From positions 1-44,623 of the IMG/VR virus record IMGVR_UViG_3300046096_000239: a stretch of DNA of 44,623 bases; one strand, given 5' to 3'. Source of the DNA: a virus. The notes beneath the pieces are model-generated. The model was not told the DNA's origin, ran no database searches, and saw only the letters and a program-made list of their open reading frames with translations. Position 1 is the first letter of the stretch, and each line of letters opens with the position of its first letter. Both the position numbers and the translations under genes were made by a program. This document shows, one piece after another, positions 35,162 to 44,431 of this stretch.

Positions 35162-35536
35162 ATGCATACACTAAATACTCACGGTTATCCAGCAGAATGG
35201 CCGCAGCCTACTGATCGCATAACCTCTACTGTATCTCGCATCACTCACGCGCAGAAGAAAGCCTTGTATGAGCGGACTGTCACTACTAGATCGCTAGCTA
35301 AGCTTTTAGGTGTAGCAGAATCACATCTATCATACTTATTTCCGGGTAAGGTGCCAGCACGTAAACGAGTTAAGAGTTCATTGAGTACAGTCAGGAAAGA
35401 GTTTCGCATAGTATGCGCCAAACGAGTCCTAGCCAGTGAGATTTCAGTCACCGAAGCCGCCTCTATAGCACGAATCAGTTACAGAAGTATGGCTAGAGCA
35501 GTGCAAATACTGCGTCAAGAAAGGAAAACACCATGA
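35162..35536 (+). CDS. Helix-turn-helix DNA-binding protein
   Basis: A 124-residue basic protein. SLAKLLGVAESHLSYLFPGK (about residues 44-63) is a clear helix-turn-helix; a second helical unit (VTEAASIARISYRSMARAVQ) follows near 99-118. The TSTVSRITHAQKKALYE stretch is basic. It could be a late regulator binding the palindromes just upstream, or a DNA-recognition protein of the terminase, which follows with a 4-base overlap. AGGAAT precedes the ATG. It is the first gene of the rightward operon. Confidence 0.75.
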   Translation: MHTLNTHGYPAEWPQPTDRITSTVSRITHAQKKALYERTVTTRSLAKLLGVAESHLSYLFPGKVPARKRVKSSLSTVRKEFRIVCAKRVLASEISVTEAASIARISYRSMARAVQILRQERKTP

Positions 35537-35919
35537 AACCAGAGTTCAACATGGAAGATTTCCCTGTCCTAAAAGGCAAAGCTGATGAAAATGACACGTA
35601 CAAACCCGACTTTGTACCTCTTACAGCCACCGGATTAAACCTTGAAACAGAGCTATTAGAACAGTACAACCGTGCTAGACGAGTCCTCCATGATGCTGAA
35701 TATGACAGTGATGTACCTCTTTCGCAGAAAGCAGCAGCATTAAACTCAGCAACGACTATCATCGGAGCCTTGATCAAGTCGCAGGCCGAACTCTATAGCC
35801 TTGAAAGAGTGAAGAAAATAGAGAATGCGCTGATTACGACCTTGAAGAAGTACCCAGAACTACAAGAATCGTTTATGCAAGAGTACACCACAAACCTTGG
35901 AAGTAGCGATGATACGTGA
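35533..35919 (+). CDS. terS: Terminase small subunit-like protein
   Basis: A 128-residue acidic-helical protein. DVPLSQKAAALNSATTIIGA, then KSQAELYSLERVKKIENALI and KYPELQESFMQEY, matches the helical C-terminal part of small terminase subunits of many tailed phages (from memory). It would bind the packaging start site and recruit the large subunit. AGGAAAACACC precedes the ATG, and its end overlaps the large subunit gene by 11 bases. Confidence 0.7.
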   Translation: MKPEFNMEDFPVLKGKADENDTYKPDFVPLTATGLNLETELLEQYNRARRVLHDAEYDSDVPLSQKAAALNSATTIIGALIKSQAELYSLERVKKIENALITTLKKYPELQESFMQEYTTNLGSSDDT

Positions 35920-37567
35920 GCACCTAGCTAGGGTTAAGAACGCTATAGAGAATGTGTACTCTATGGGTAATTTGTCAAAGTGGATCACAGCTAACACTAC
36001 ATACGAGGGTAAGCGATTCTCCTATGCGGGTAGAGAGTACCAACCTACCATCATAGATGACCCTGCCAAAACAGTTTACGTGGTCAAGTGTGCTCAGGTC
36101 GGGCTGTCAGAAATCTTCGCTCGATGGGCGCTTGCCTCTGTTACTTCGCAAGAGAACTTCACTACTATTTATACATTCCCTGCCTCTACAGATGCTGAAT
36201 TGTTTACTAAGTCTAGGTTGACACCTGTTATTGCGGGGTCTAAGTCGATTACGCATTCACTTAGCAGGCTTGTAAACAGTACAGAGTTGAAGCAGTTTGG
36301 ATCTAACAGCTTCCTGTATATTCGCGGTACATATTCAGAAACTGGAGCCTTGTCAGTGCCTGCAGACTTGATTATACATGATGAGTATGATCGGTCAGAT
36401 ATGAACAACGTAGCTGCTTATGTGTCTCGCTTACAGGCTAAGCCTACTAAAATGCGCCGTGTGTTTAGCACACCTACGGTTGCTAAGTATGGGATAGATA
36501 GAGAAGCAAATGCTTCTAGACGAAAGAAGCAGATGTGGACTTGCAGTCATTGCAGACACAAATTCTTACCAAATTATCACGATAACGTGATTATACCTGA
36601 CTTTACAGGCCGTAAACAGGACTTGAATAAGCTGAATATCGTTAATACACGCTGGGCAGAGGCTAAATTATTGTGCCCTAGATGCGGTAAAGTGCCTGAT
36701 AACGGGCTTGAGTACCGCGAATGGGTGATCGAAAATTCAGATGCTAAGTTCGATGCGGTCAGTTATTTCGTGTCACCCTTCTGTGCACCGGGCTTTATCA
36801 CTGCTTCCTACCTTGTCAAGGTATCTACTGAGTTTGAAAAGTGGTCGGAGTTTTGCAATCAGGCCCTTGGAGAGACTTCTGAAGATGCACAAGATAGCTT
36901 GGTAGAGTCAGACATTACCGCTATGCACACCCCGAACACTATGAAGGCTTCAGGTATTCACTTCATGGGTTGTGACATGGGCGCTACTTGTCATATCATG
37001 ATAGGCAAGAAGTTTGAGGGTAAGTTGATAGTAGTGCATCGTGAGAAAGTGTACTTTACGGAGTTTGAGCAGCGTAGAAGAGAGCTTTGCTCTGAGTATT
37101 CAGTGCTAACATCGGTGCATGACTTGTATCCGTACACCGATATTATAGCTAGAGTTACTGCATTCGATCCTAATGCGTTTGGTGCTACTTATGTTTACAG
37201 AAAGACTACAGAGTCGCACTACGTTAAAGAGCAACAGGAAGACCCAGAAGAGGGTAAGGTGAATGTACGATCTGCTATGATTAACAGAGACATTGCATTC
37301 GATGAGTTAATGGCTGAAATTAAAGGTCGCATGATTGTCATCCAGAACTTAGATGACGAAACGGTGCAACACTTCCTAGACATGAAGCGCATACAAAAGT
37401 TTGACAAGTCTAATGTTATGCGATATGTGTGGGAGAAGACAGCAGGGATTGACCATTGGCATCATACGCTGCTATACCTGTACATTGCATCTAAGCTACA
37501 AGGCACAGCAGGTGCATGGACACCAGCAGGGGCTGTGCCATTCGTATCTGCATTCTTGGTAAGATAG
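35909..37567 (+). CDS. terL: Terminase large subunit (GpA-type)
   Basis: A 552-residue packaging ATPase-nuclease. KCAQVGLSE (residues 60-68) is a deviant Walker A of the kind found in GpA-like terminases. LIIHDEYDRS (about 155-164) is Walker B. A Zn-ribbon-like CSHC ... CPRCGK segment lies near 215-260. The nuclease part starts at FMGCDMGATCHIM near 355 with its Asp. It cuts concatemers and drives DNA into the prohead through the portal. GGAAG precedes the ATG at 35909; a TTG 12 bases upstream is unlikely. The portal gene follows after a 92-base gap. Confidence 0.85.
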   Translation: MIREHLARVKNAIENVYSMGNLSKWITANTTYEGKRFSYAGREYQPTIIDDPAKTVYVVKCAQVGLSEIFARWALASVTSQENFTTIYTFPASTDAELFTKSRLTPVIAGSKSITHSLSRLVNSTELKQFGSNSFLYIRGTYSETGALSVPADLIIHDEYDRSDMNNVAAYVSRLQAKPTKMRRVFSTPTVAKYGIDREANASRRKKQMWTCSHCRHKFLPNYHDNVIIPDFTGRKQDLNKLNIVNTRWAEAKLLCPRCGKVPDNGLEYREWVIENSDAKFDAVSYFVSPFCAPGFITASYLVKVSTEFEKWSEFCNQALGETSEDAQDSLVESDITAMHTPNTMKASGIHFMGCDMGATCHIMIGKKFEGKLIVVHREKVYFTEFEQRRRELCSEYSVLTSVHDLYPYTDIIARVTAFDPNAFGATYVYRKTTESHYVKEQQEDPEEGKVNVRSAMINRDIAFDELMAEIKGRMIVIQNLDDETVQHFLDMKRIQKFDKSNVMRYVWEKTAGIDHWHHTLLYLYIASKLQGTAGAWTPAGAVPFVSAFLVR

Positions 37568-37623
37568 CCAAATTGGTCGAAGTCTTAGCCTAAAGCACTT
37601 GAATGGGAGCTTATCTGGTAGAG

Positions 37624-37641
37624 TGGCGCACTTGTGCGCCA
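37624..37641 (+). repeat. 8-bp hairpin in the terminase-portal gap
   Basis: TGGCGCAC and GTGCGCCA pair with a 2-base gap (more likely a 6-bp stem with a TTs-containing loop in RNA). The 92-base gap reads GGGAGCTTATCTGGTAGAG before it, like a tRNA 5' half. No T arm or CCA follows, so at most it is a tRNA relic or a processing element. No U tract follows. Confidence 0.45.
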
Positions 37642-37659
37642 GCAAAATAGGCTAATACT

Positions 37660-39375
37660 ATGTCAATCTACACTAAAGCCCTTGAGATTATCGGTTTTCA
37701 AGCCGCTACACTACCACCTGTGCCTCTGCCTAAGCCACCTACAGGTACACAGGCAGAACCTGGGCATCGTACTGTGGTCGGTGGCTCAGCAGCTAGGATA
37801 GCTCAACCTGATAGAACACCGCTTACTACTGATCGCTTAGTATCAGCTAGAAATGCAACGACTACAGCGGCTGCTATCAGAACCTTGTCTTTTGCGTCAG
37901 CAGATGTGAGTGCTGCTATCTACGCTGCATTGCGGGTAGGTATCCCTGAGAAGTTCTCAGTCATCGCTAGGGACATGGATGGGAGGGTTAACCCTGCTGC
38001 TACCGGAATTGCACAAGAAATACTGAGACGCATTACCTATCTTGGTAATGTGGATGGTACTTATGGTTCTCAGATGACTATTCAGAGCCTATCTGAGAGT
38101 CTGGGTAAGCAGTTGCTGCAAACTGGAGCATGTGCAGGTGAGCTAGCACTTGATAAAGCGCGGATTCCTGCTAGTTTGAACGCTATTCCTGTTACTACTA
38201 TCAAGTGGTACGACGAAGAGAAGGCTGCTAGACCTGTGCAATTACTGGGCGGTATTGAAATTAACCTTGATATTCCTACCTTTATCTACGTTGCACTGGA
38301 CCAAGACTTGCTAGATGTGTACTCAGCAAGCCCTCTAGAAGCGTCTTTGCAACCTGTGTTAGCTGACCTAGACTTCAATAACGACATTCGTAAGGCCTTG
38401 AAACGTGCTGTATTACCACGGTTAATGGCTACCATTGATTCGGAGGCTGTAAAGAAGAGCACACCACCTGACATTCTGAACGATAGCAATAAGTTTGCCA
38501 GCTATAAGCAGTCTATTATCGCTGCTGTGCAGGGTGTGCTTAACGGAGCCAATCCAGAAGATGCACTTGTGAGTTTTTCTGAGATAGGTTACTCTTACAT
38601 CGACGGTGGTAAAGACCCAAGTGCTATTATTGAGCGCATTCAAAGTGTGTTGAACAGTAAGTTGCAGACTGGTGTTAAGACCTTGCCTGTTGTGCTCGGC
38701 CACGGGGCAGGCGCTACTGCTGCATCAGCCGAATCCTTGCTGTTCATAAAGAACGCTAATATGATTCGCGTTAAGCTCAATGAGTTCTACTCTAGAGCTT
38801 TGACAGTTGGTGTTCGCATCATGGGTCAGGATTGCTATGTCGAATTCCGCTACGATGACATAGACTTACGCCCAGACGCAGAGCTAGAGGCTTACAAAGC
38901 CATGAAGCAGAGTCGCATCTTGCAGTTGTTGTCACTAGGTATGACTACTGATGAGGAAGCCTGTATCCAGTTGACCGGAAATCTGCCCCCACAAGGCTAC
39001 AAACCCTTGATGGGCACCATGTTTATGTCTACGGGCGCGGCGGCTGCTGGCAGTGCCTCTAGTCAGCCCGGAACGGCATCGTCGGGGACTTCCAATATGT
39101 CTCAGGCTAAGCCTGATACGCCGAGCGCCCCGAAGACCTCGCCCAAAGCGGATACAGAAGATTTGATGCAGGCCCATAGAGATTCTCTGTCTGCTGTGCA
39201 AGATATGGCTTACACTATGACACGCCAGGCGTCGAAACCTGTAGAAGTTAGTGTGGCGCCAACAGAGTTGCACCTTACTATTGCATCAGAGGCCCAGAAA
39301 CCTACTAAATCAGTCAGAGTCGTACGTGGAGAAGACGGTAAGGTTACAGGAATGGAGGTCGTAAATGGCGATTGA
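37660..39375 (+). CDS. Portal protein
   Basis: A 571-residue protein. The size, its place directly after the large terminase, and the layout (Pro-rich start, conserved helical core with SLSESLGKQLLQTGACAGEL, a stem-like IKKANMIRVKL-type region and ELEAYKAMKQSRILQLLSLG) fit phage portal proteins, which form the dodecameric DNA gate at one capsid vertex. Residues about 460-510 are an Ala/Ser/Pro-rich linker of higher GC content, followed by a helical tail. TAGGCTAATACT precedes the ATG. It overlaps the next gene by 11 bases. Confidence 0.78.
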   Translation: MSIYTKALEIIGFQAATLPPVPLPKPPTGTQAEPGHRTVVGGSAARIAQPDRTPLTTDRLVSARNATTTAAAIRTLSFASADVSAAIYAALRVGIPEKFSVIARDMDGRVNPAATGIAQEILRRITYLGNVDGTYGSQMTIQSLSESLGKQLLQTGACAGELALDKARIPASLNAIPVTTIKWYDEEKAARPVQLLGGIEINLDIPTFIYVALDQDLLDVYSASPLEASLQPVLADLDFNNDIRKALKRAVLPRLMATIDSEAVKKSTPPDILNDSNKFASYKQSIIAAVQGVLNGANPEDALVSFSEIGYSYIDGGKDPSAIIERIQSVLNSKLQTGVKTLPVVLGHGAGATAASAESLLFIKNANMIRVKLNEFYSRALTVGVRIMGQDCYVEFRYDDIDLRPDAELEAYKAMKQSRILQLLSLGMTTDEEACIQLTGNLPPQGYKPLMGTMFMSTGAAAAGSASSQPGTASSGTSNMSQAKPDTPSAPKTSPKADTEDLMQAHRDSLSAVQDMAYTMTRQASKPVEVSVAPTELHLTIASEAQKPTKSVRVVRGEDGKVTGMEVVNGD

Positions 39376-39763
39376 AACATGCTTGACTACTGCAGGACGC
39401 TTGGCGTTTTTGCAAGGTAAAATCAAGCCTAACCACGTATTTAAGATAGCCTTGTACACAGATAAGGCTAACCTGGGTAAATCTACTAAGGTTTATAGCC
39501 CAATTAACGAGGTCACAGCTCAAGGATATAAGCCTGCTATCTTGAATGCACCAGTGTTTAGTGAGTCTGAGGATGTGGCTGTAATGGATTTCCCCGGAGA
39601 GGTGACATGGGCAAATGTGAGCATATCTGCTGCTGGATGCCTCATTTATGACACAGATTTAGCTGATTTGGCAATAGCTGTAGGCTCGTTCGGTGCTACC
39701 ATTACAAGTACAAACGACAAATTCACCCTAGCCCCAGAAGCAGACCTGATTAAATTCATCTGA
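39365..39763 (+). CDS. Small virion structural protein
   Basis: A 132-residue protein. FKIALYTDKANLGKSTKVYS, then INEVTAQGYKPAILNAPVFS and VTWANVSISAAGCLIYDTD, follows the beta-sandwich pattern of a common phage structural family that starts LYT ... NEV ... GY. It may decorate the capsid or belong to the tail or appendage. GGAGGTCGTAA precedes the ATG. Confidence 0.65.
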   Translation: MAIETCLTTAGRLAFLQGKIKPNHVFKIALYTDKANLGKSTKVYSPINEVTAQGYKPAILNAPVFSESEDVAVMDFPGEVTWANVSISAAGCLIYDTDLADLAIAVGSFGATITSTNDKFTLAPEADLIKFI

Positions 39764-39764
39764 C

Positions 39765-42383
39765 ATGACTGCCTACACGATTAACTCCGGTTCGCTAACA
39801 TACTTTGATGCACAGGCAGCACCTAGCGTCAATGCTACGTTAGATACCTACGCTATCAGTAATAATACTACCTTTGTAGTTCGTACTGACACGTATGCTT
39901 GTGCAAATCACAGTATTGCAGGTGGTTCACTTGATACAGTTTCTTTTTCCGGCACAGGCGGTACACTAAGTTTTGACTCTACCTATGTCAGAGTAGTGGC
40001 GTATACAGGCGGTTCGGGTAACTCTCCTGCTTACGGCGCGGCTATCTCTCAGGGTGGTGTGTCGGGTGTGTTCTTGGGCTGCTGGACTAACTGGCAGTCT
40101 GACCCCATCGTGGCTGGTGCGGCCATTGGCGCTACTGGCTTCATGAAGATTGGCGGCACAACAGGCGGGGAGTGGGCTGCGGGTGCTATCACTGGCATTG
40201 CGCTTACTTGCTCCGGCCCATCAGTGCAGGGTTGGATTGAGGTCAAGTCACCGGACACCGCCACCATCACCATGTCCAACATTGCCAAGGTCGAATCGAC
40301 TGAAGCATGGTTTGAGCTGGGTACCACCAACGGAGCACGGGCGCAAATCATCCCTTGCCCTACCACTGCCACGGTGGCGGGTGTGTGGGCTGGTGTGTGG
40401 ATTGAGACTGCTGCTGGCTCTGGCGTTTATGAGAAATACGTCGGCGTGGGTAGCACGGTGGCAGTAGCAGCTTTAGCTACTGACACCCGTGCTAAGTACA
40501 TCTGGCAGACCACAGCAGGTATCCGTATCGGTAGTGATGGGACTAACAACGTAGGTTTCTTGCCACCTACAGGCTGCAAAGTTCGCATACCTGCGACTAT
40601 CCTGACCAACTGCACGCGAAGTGCGTCCGGCTCCGGCCCACGGGTGCTGCCCAACGCAACCATCGCTACTCGGCAGGAGTTCATCACTACCAACGCTGGT
40701 ACGGTTGACCTGAAGACTTGTGTGATTCAGTGGTATCTAAACATGACGCAGGCATTCCTTGTCAAGTACAAGTCCTGCACTATCAATGACTCCATCATCC
40801 TGTCTGAGATTGCCTCGCCTCTGGATGTGGATGATTGCATCGTGGCCCCCACGCAGGCACAGGTGCAGAACTATCTGGTTATCACCTCCTGCTTTGGTGG
40901 TGGCTCCATCAAAAACAGCACCTTTGCCCGTTTCTCGCTGGCCAACAATGCCACGGCAGGGCAAGTGAGCTACGCCACGGGCGTGACTTTTGAGAACAAC
41001 ATTTTTCGCTGCTTGCTCACGCGGGGCACGGTCACATCCTCACTGTTCTTTACCAAGACGGTAGGCTGTATTTTCAAGAACAACTGGATCATTGGTGGTG
41101 GGCGCTTTTTGCATAACCAGTGCATCAGCCCAAGCTACACCACAGGCTTTAGATACTCTGACCATGCGCTGACAACCGCAACCAACACTACAGCGCCTAC
41201 GCAGCTTATCTCATTTGGTGCAGGCGTGTCTAACGTAGTATTTGATGGTACAACTTGCCCTGTCAGCTTCCCATCAGGAGCGCATCAGCCGAACGGCGCA
41301 CTGTTCGATGTGAACAACTGTCTAGGTATTGAGATACGCAATATTGGTACTAAGGCATCACCGCTTAACTGCGTTCCTTCAGGCTCAGCTACTGTCTGGG
41401 GTGTGACAGGTACAGGCAACTCAGCCACTGTGCGCCTCAAGCGCAGCTACATGACAGGTCTTTCCTCCGGTCCATTCACATCCATCAACTCCGACTCTGA
41501 TTGGGTAGTTGAGAACTTTAACGTCACAGGTTACGGAGGTACAGGGGTCAATGCTGGTTTAAATACTACGGTTAAAGGCAGTAGATACATTGGTATAACC
41601 ACAGGCCAAACGTCTGTGTACGGATCACATTGGCGTGACGTATTTACTGCTGCAACTACTGGTTCTATCTGGCTGGCTATGAATCAGCCTACGGCGGCAT
41701 CAGCGGCTCAGTGTGCGGTAACTGGCGGTACACCTCAGTTTTCGTCTACAGGAAACCTGCTGCTGACAAAAGCGGGCGACCAAGTGACGTTTGAGATGCC
41801 GTACTACTGCAAGGGCCACACGGCATTTGCAGTGACTGCACTTGGCATGACTGGTACTAACGTCACGTTTACCAGTGGATCGACCTACGGTAACCACACG
41901 CTGGAGTTTCAGATTGACCTGAACAACGGCGCTGGCTACAACGGCGCTTGGCAGCCGCTTAACCCGACCACGCTTCGCACGTTTACCCTGTCTGCATCTC
42001 TAGGGTTCAAGCTTAAGATTAGAGCTACAACACTTACTGTCAATGCTGGTAACATCTTAACGAATATACGTATATTCACTGAGTCTACTGATGCAGCACA
42101 AGACAACGTGTACCCAATCGCTGTTGCCCCCATACTGGTGACGGGACTTGTTACAGGTTCACAAGTAAAAATTACCAGACTTGATAATGCTGCTATTTTG
42201 TTCAATGGTGCAGAGTCTGGTGGTGTGGTTAACTTTGCAACTAATGAGTACACTGGTGAAGTGGTCATTACTGCTCGTAAGGGTACAGGCACACCAACAT
42301 ATTTTGAGTGGGTGACACAACTTACCCCCATTTCTGGTTCAACAACTAGTGCCACTGCTTTGCAGGCACGCGACGATCAATAG
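39765..42383 (+). CDS. Large beta-helix-like virion protein
   Basis: An 872-residue protein. It is dominated by short Thr/Ser/Gly/Asn-rich strands with N-x-x-F and I-x-x-N-x-I turns (IFKNNWIIGGGRF, VTFENNIFRCLL, IEIRNIGT), the look of a right-handed parallel beta-helix, as in tail spikes and appendage proteins. The part from about 40.05 to 41.1 kb is clearly GC-richer than the genes around it and than its own 3' third, suggesting a segment acquired by recombination. It begins 1 base after the previous stop region without a strong ribosome site, so it is probably coupled. It may be an adhesin or a capsid-associated fibre. Confidence 0.65.
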   Translation: MTAYTINSGSLTYFDAQAAPSVNATLDTYAISNNTTFVVRTDTYACANHSIAGGSLDTVSFSGTGGTLSFDSTYVRVVAYTGGSGNSPAYGAAISQGGVSGVFLGCWTNWQSDPIVAGAAIGATGFMKIGGTTGGEWAAGAITGIALTCSGPSVQGWIEVKSPDTATITMSNIAKVESTEAWFELGTTNGARAQIIPCPTTATVAGVWAGVWIETAAGSGVYEKYVGVGSTVAVAALATDTRAKYIWQTTAGIRIGSDGTNNVGFLPPTGCKVRIPATILTNCTRSASGSGPRVLPNATIATRQEFITTNAGTVDLKTCVIQWYLNMTQAFLVKYKSCTINDSIILSEIASPLDVDDCIVAPTQAQVQNYLVITSCFGGGSIKNSTFARFSLANNATAGQVSYATGVTFENNIFRCLLTRGTVTSSLFFTKTVGCIFKNNWIIGGGRFLHNQCISPSYTTGFRYSDHALTTATNTTAPTQLISFGAGVSNVVFDGTTCPVSFPSGAHQPNGALFDVNNCLGIEIRNIGTKASPLNCVPSGSATVWGVTGTGNSATVRLKRSYMTGLSSGPFTSINSDSDWVVENFNVTGYGGTGVNAGLNTTVKGSRYIGITTGQTSVYGSHWRDVFTAATTGSIWLAMNQPTAASAAQCAVTGGTPQFSSTGNLLLTKAGDQVTFEMPYYCKGHTAFAVTALGMTGTNVTFTSGSTYGNHTLEFQIDLNNGAGYNGAWQPLNPTTLRTFTLSASLGFKLKIRATTLTVNAGNILTNIRIFTESTDAAQDNVYPIAVAPILVTGLVTGSQVKITRLDNAAILFNGAESGGVVNFATNEYTGEVVITARKGTGTPTYFEWVTQLTPISGSTTSATALQARDDQ

Positions 42384-42392
42384 GAGTAAATC

Positions 42393-43835
42393 ATGGCAGC
42401 GATTAGCGCATCAGAGTTCAGTATCAATGGTAGTGGGGATATTCGCACTGCCACAGCCCCACAGATTCACACAGTTTTAGAGCTGCATGAGTGGTTACAA
42501 GCAATGGCAGACGATGCCAACAGCTCAGGGGATGACTCAGTCAGTATCTTGACTGCTAACCCTTCTAAGCTAGACGGTCCTCGCTCAGCCATTAAGCCTA
42601 TGCTGTTAAACCTGTTGAGTACATTCAACATTGATGCATCTGCGGCTCAGTACTTCAGATTCGGATCTATCAGTCAGAACTCTGGTGCTGACTTGTACAC
42701 AGGTGTTAAGTCCATCGGCTCTCCTCTGGTTGCTGGTAGCCCTATGTACATTGTACAGAACGCTGCTAAGCTCTCTACATACTGGCCTACAGGCCACATC
42801 CAGATTCTAGTTAAAGCTATCACTGCCAGCACACCTATCGACTCTGGTGACATTCGGGTTTACTCTCGTAAGTACGGGCAGACCTATGGTGACTTTTCTG
42901 CTAACCTGATAGCTGGTGGTGAGCAACCAGCCGCTATCTCAACTGCTACAACTGACTGGACACCTCTTAACCTTGCTGGTGCCTTGGCACTTAACACCAA
43001 GGTTACTATCACAACAGGTAGTGTTAATCAAAATACAGGTGATGGTAACGGAAGTAAGGAGTACAAGGGTACTATTACGCTTTCGGGTGGCTGCACTATT
43101 GCAGAAGCTGCTCAGTATTGCCAAGCTATTTGCGACGAAGCTAGTACAACAACCGTTGACGGTGTATTAGGCTGGAAGTTTCGATCACTAGGCGATGGCT
43201 CATTTGGCTACACACCTAATGGTGCTGCACCTTTTGGTACAGTGGCTGGTGGTAAGTGGTTCGTAGCACAAGGTTGGTATATCGCTGGAGCATTGGCTGG
43301 TGACTTGCAGAAGTACCAGATGATTTCTCATGACGGTACGACTGTTGGTAATCCTGTTGTAGCTGGCATCTCTATCGGCGGCTTGACTGTTGGCGCTCGT
43401 GTCTTGGTTGGCCGTGATTCAGGCTCTGGTTTTGTTACCAATGAGTACACCACCAACGGTGCTACTACTTCAGGCGGCAACACAGTGATAATGGTTGAGG
43501 CTATCAAAAACGACACGCCTGATACTGGCTACATACGGGTTAACGGTGTACCTTATGCATATACCTCTATCAATCGTGGAACTAAGACCTTTACAATTAG
43601 TGGTACATGGGGTCAGATTCACGCTACAGCATCGCCAGCATGGTGCCCATTCATCGACAAGGTAGCAGCGTCTACCACTGAAACGTCTACTAGCTACACC
43701 TATGTTAGCGACTTTACTGCACGTTTGAAAGTACGGCTTGGTGCAGGTTCTGCATTGCAGCCTTTTGAAACCACGTTTGCTGCGGGTACAAGTGCTACCA
43801 ACGGCACTAACGCAATCGCAACTAGCGATCTGTAA
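42393..43835 (+). CDS. Virion structural protein
   Basis: A 480-residue beta-rich protein (SGDIRVYSRKYGQTYGDFSA, VARVLVGRDSG-type strands near 320, GYIRVNGVPYAYTSINRGTK). It is low in charged residues and high in Thr, Gly and Ala, as in tail-fibre, sheath or appendage proteins. AGGAGTAAATC precedes the ATG. Which virion part it makes is not shown. Its stop overlaps the next ATG. Confidence 0.65.
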   Translation: MAAISASEFSINGSGDIRTATAPQIHTVLELHEWLQAMADDANSSGDDSVSILTANPSKLDGPRSAIKPMLLNLLSTFNIDASAAQYFRFGSISQNSGADLYTGVKSIGSPLVAGSPMYIVQNAAKLSTYWPTGHIQILVKAITASTPIDSGDIRVYSRKYGQTYGDFSANLIAGGEQPAAISTATTDWTPLNLAGALALNTKVTITTGSVNQNTGDGNGSKEYKGTITLSGGCTIAEAAQYCQAICDEASTTTVDGVLGWKFRSLGDGSFGYTPNGAAPFGTVAGGKWFVAQGWYIAGALAGDLQKYQMISHDGTTVGNPVVAGISIGGLTVGARVLVGRDSGSGFVTNEYTTNGATTSGGNTVIMVEAIKNDTPDTGYIRVNGVPYAYTSINRGTKTFTISGTWGQIHATASPAWCPFIDKVAASTTETSTSYTYVSDFTARLKVRLGAGSALQPFETTFAAGTSATNGTNAIATSDL

Positions 43836-44431
43836 TGACTATCAGTATTGACTGGACTAACAAGCTGGTCTTGTCAACGGCCAGCATAACTGACATTGTT
43901 GCTTTCAAGGATACGTTACGTGGCTTTGAGGATGACGATGTTGGTATGCTGTACGACCCTATCATTCAATACAAGCGAGTAGATTTGGGTGGTGGGGCAT
44001 ACTTCCATGATGTGCCATTCATCAACGGTTATCAGTTGAAGTTTCCGAACCCCGGCAATTACACTGTGATTGGTAATATTGGTGCTACTATCGTACCTGT
44101 AGCAGGTGTGTTTGTAGATCGTACCAAGTCAGCAGCCTTTGCTACTGTTGCAGGTAGTGGTGCATCTGGACCTACTGCTAGCGAAATAGCTACAGCCGTT
44201 CGTGCAGAGTTAGCCTCAGAACTAGGGGCTATAGCATCTATTGAGACTAAAGTTGACATAGCAACAGCAATCCTAAAGAACAAGACAGTCACTAACCCAA
44301 CTACAGGGATCATGACAGTCTATGATGCAGATGGTACTACACCATTGCTCACAGCACAGTTATACGAAACTGTCGATGGTTCCGTGCCTTATCGCGGTCA
44401 AGGTGCGGAGCGCAGAGAAGCCCTAGTATGA
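43835..44431 (+). CDS. Virion-associated protein
   Basis: A 198-residue protein. DWTNKLVLSTASITDIVAFK opens a beta domain (YKRVDLGGGAYFHDVPFING) followed by an Ala/Ser-rich helix (ASEIATAVRAELASELGAIA) and a small C-terminal strand unit (GIMTVYDADGTTPLLTAQLY). This head-stalk-tail shape is common in phage appendage and baseplate-associated proteins. It overlaps the previous gene by 1 base. Confidence 0.65.
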   Translation: MTISIDWTNKLVLSTASITDIVAFKDTLRGFEDDDVGMLYDPIIQYKRVDLGGGAYFHDVPFINGYQLKFPNPGNYTVIGNIGATIVPVAGVFVDRTKSAAFATVAGSGASGPTASEIATAVRAELASELGAIASIETKVDIATAILKNKTVTNPTTGIMTVYDADGTTPLLTAQLYETVDGSVPYRGQGAERREALV

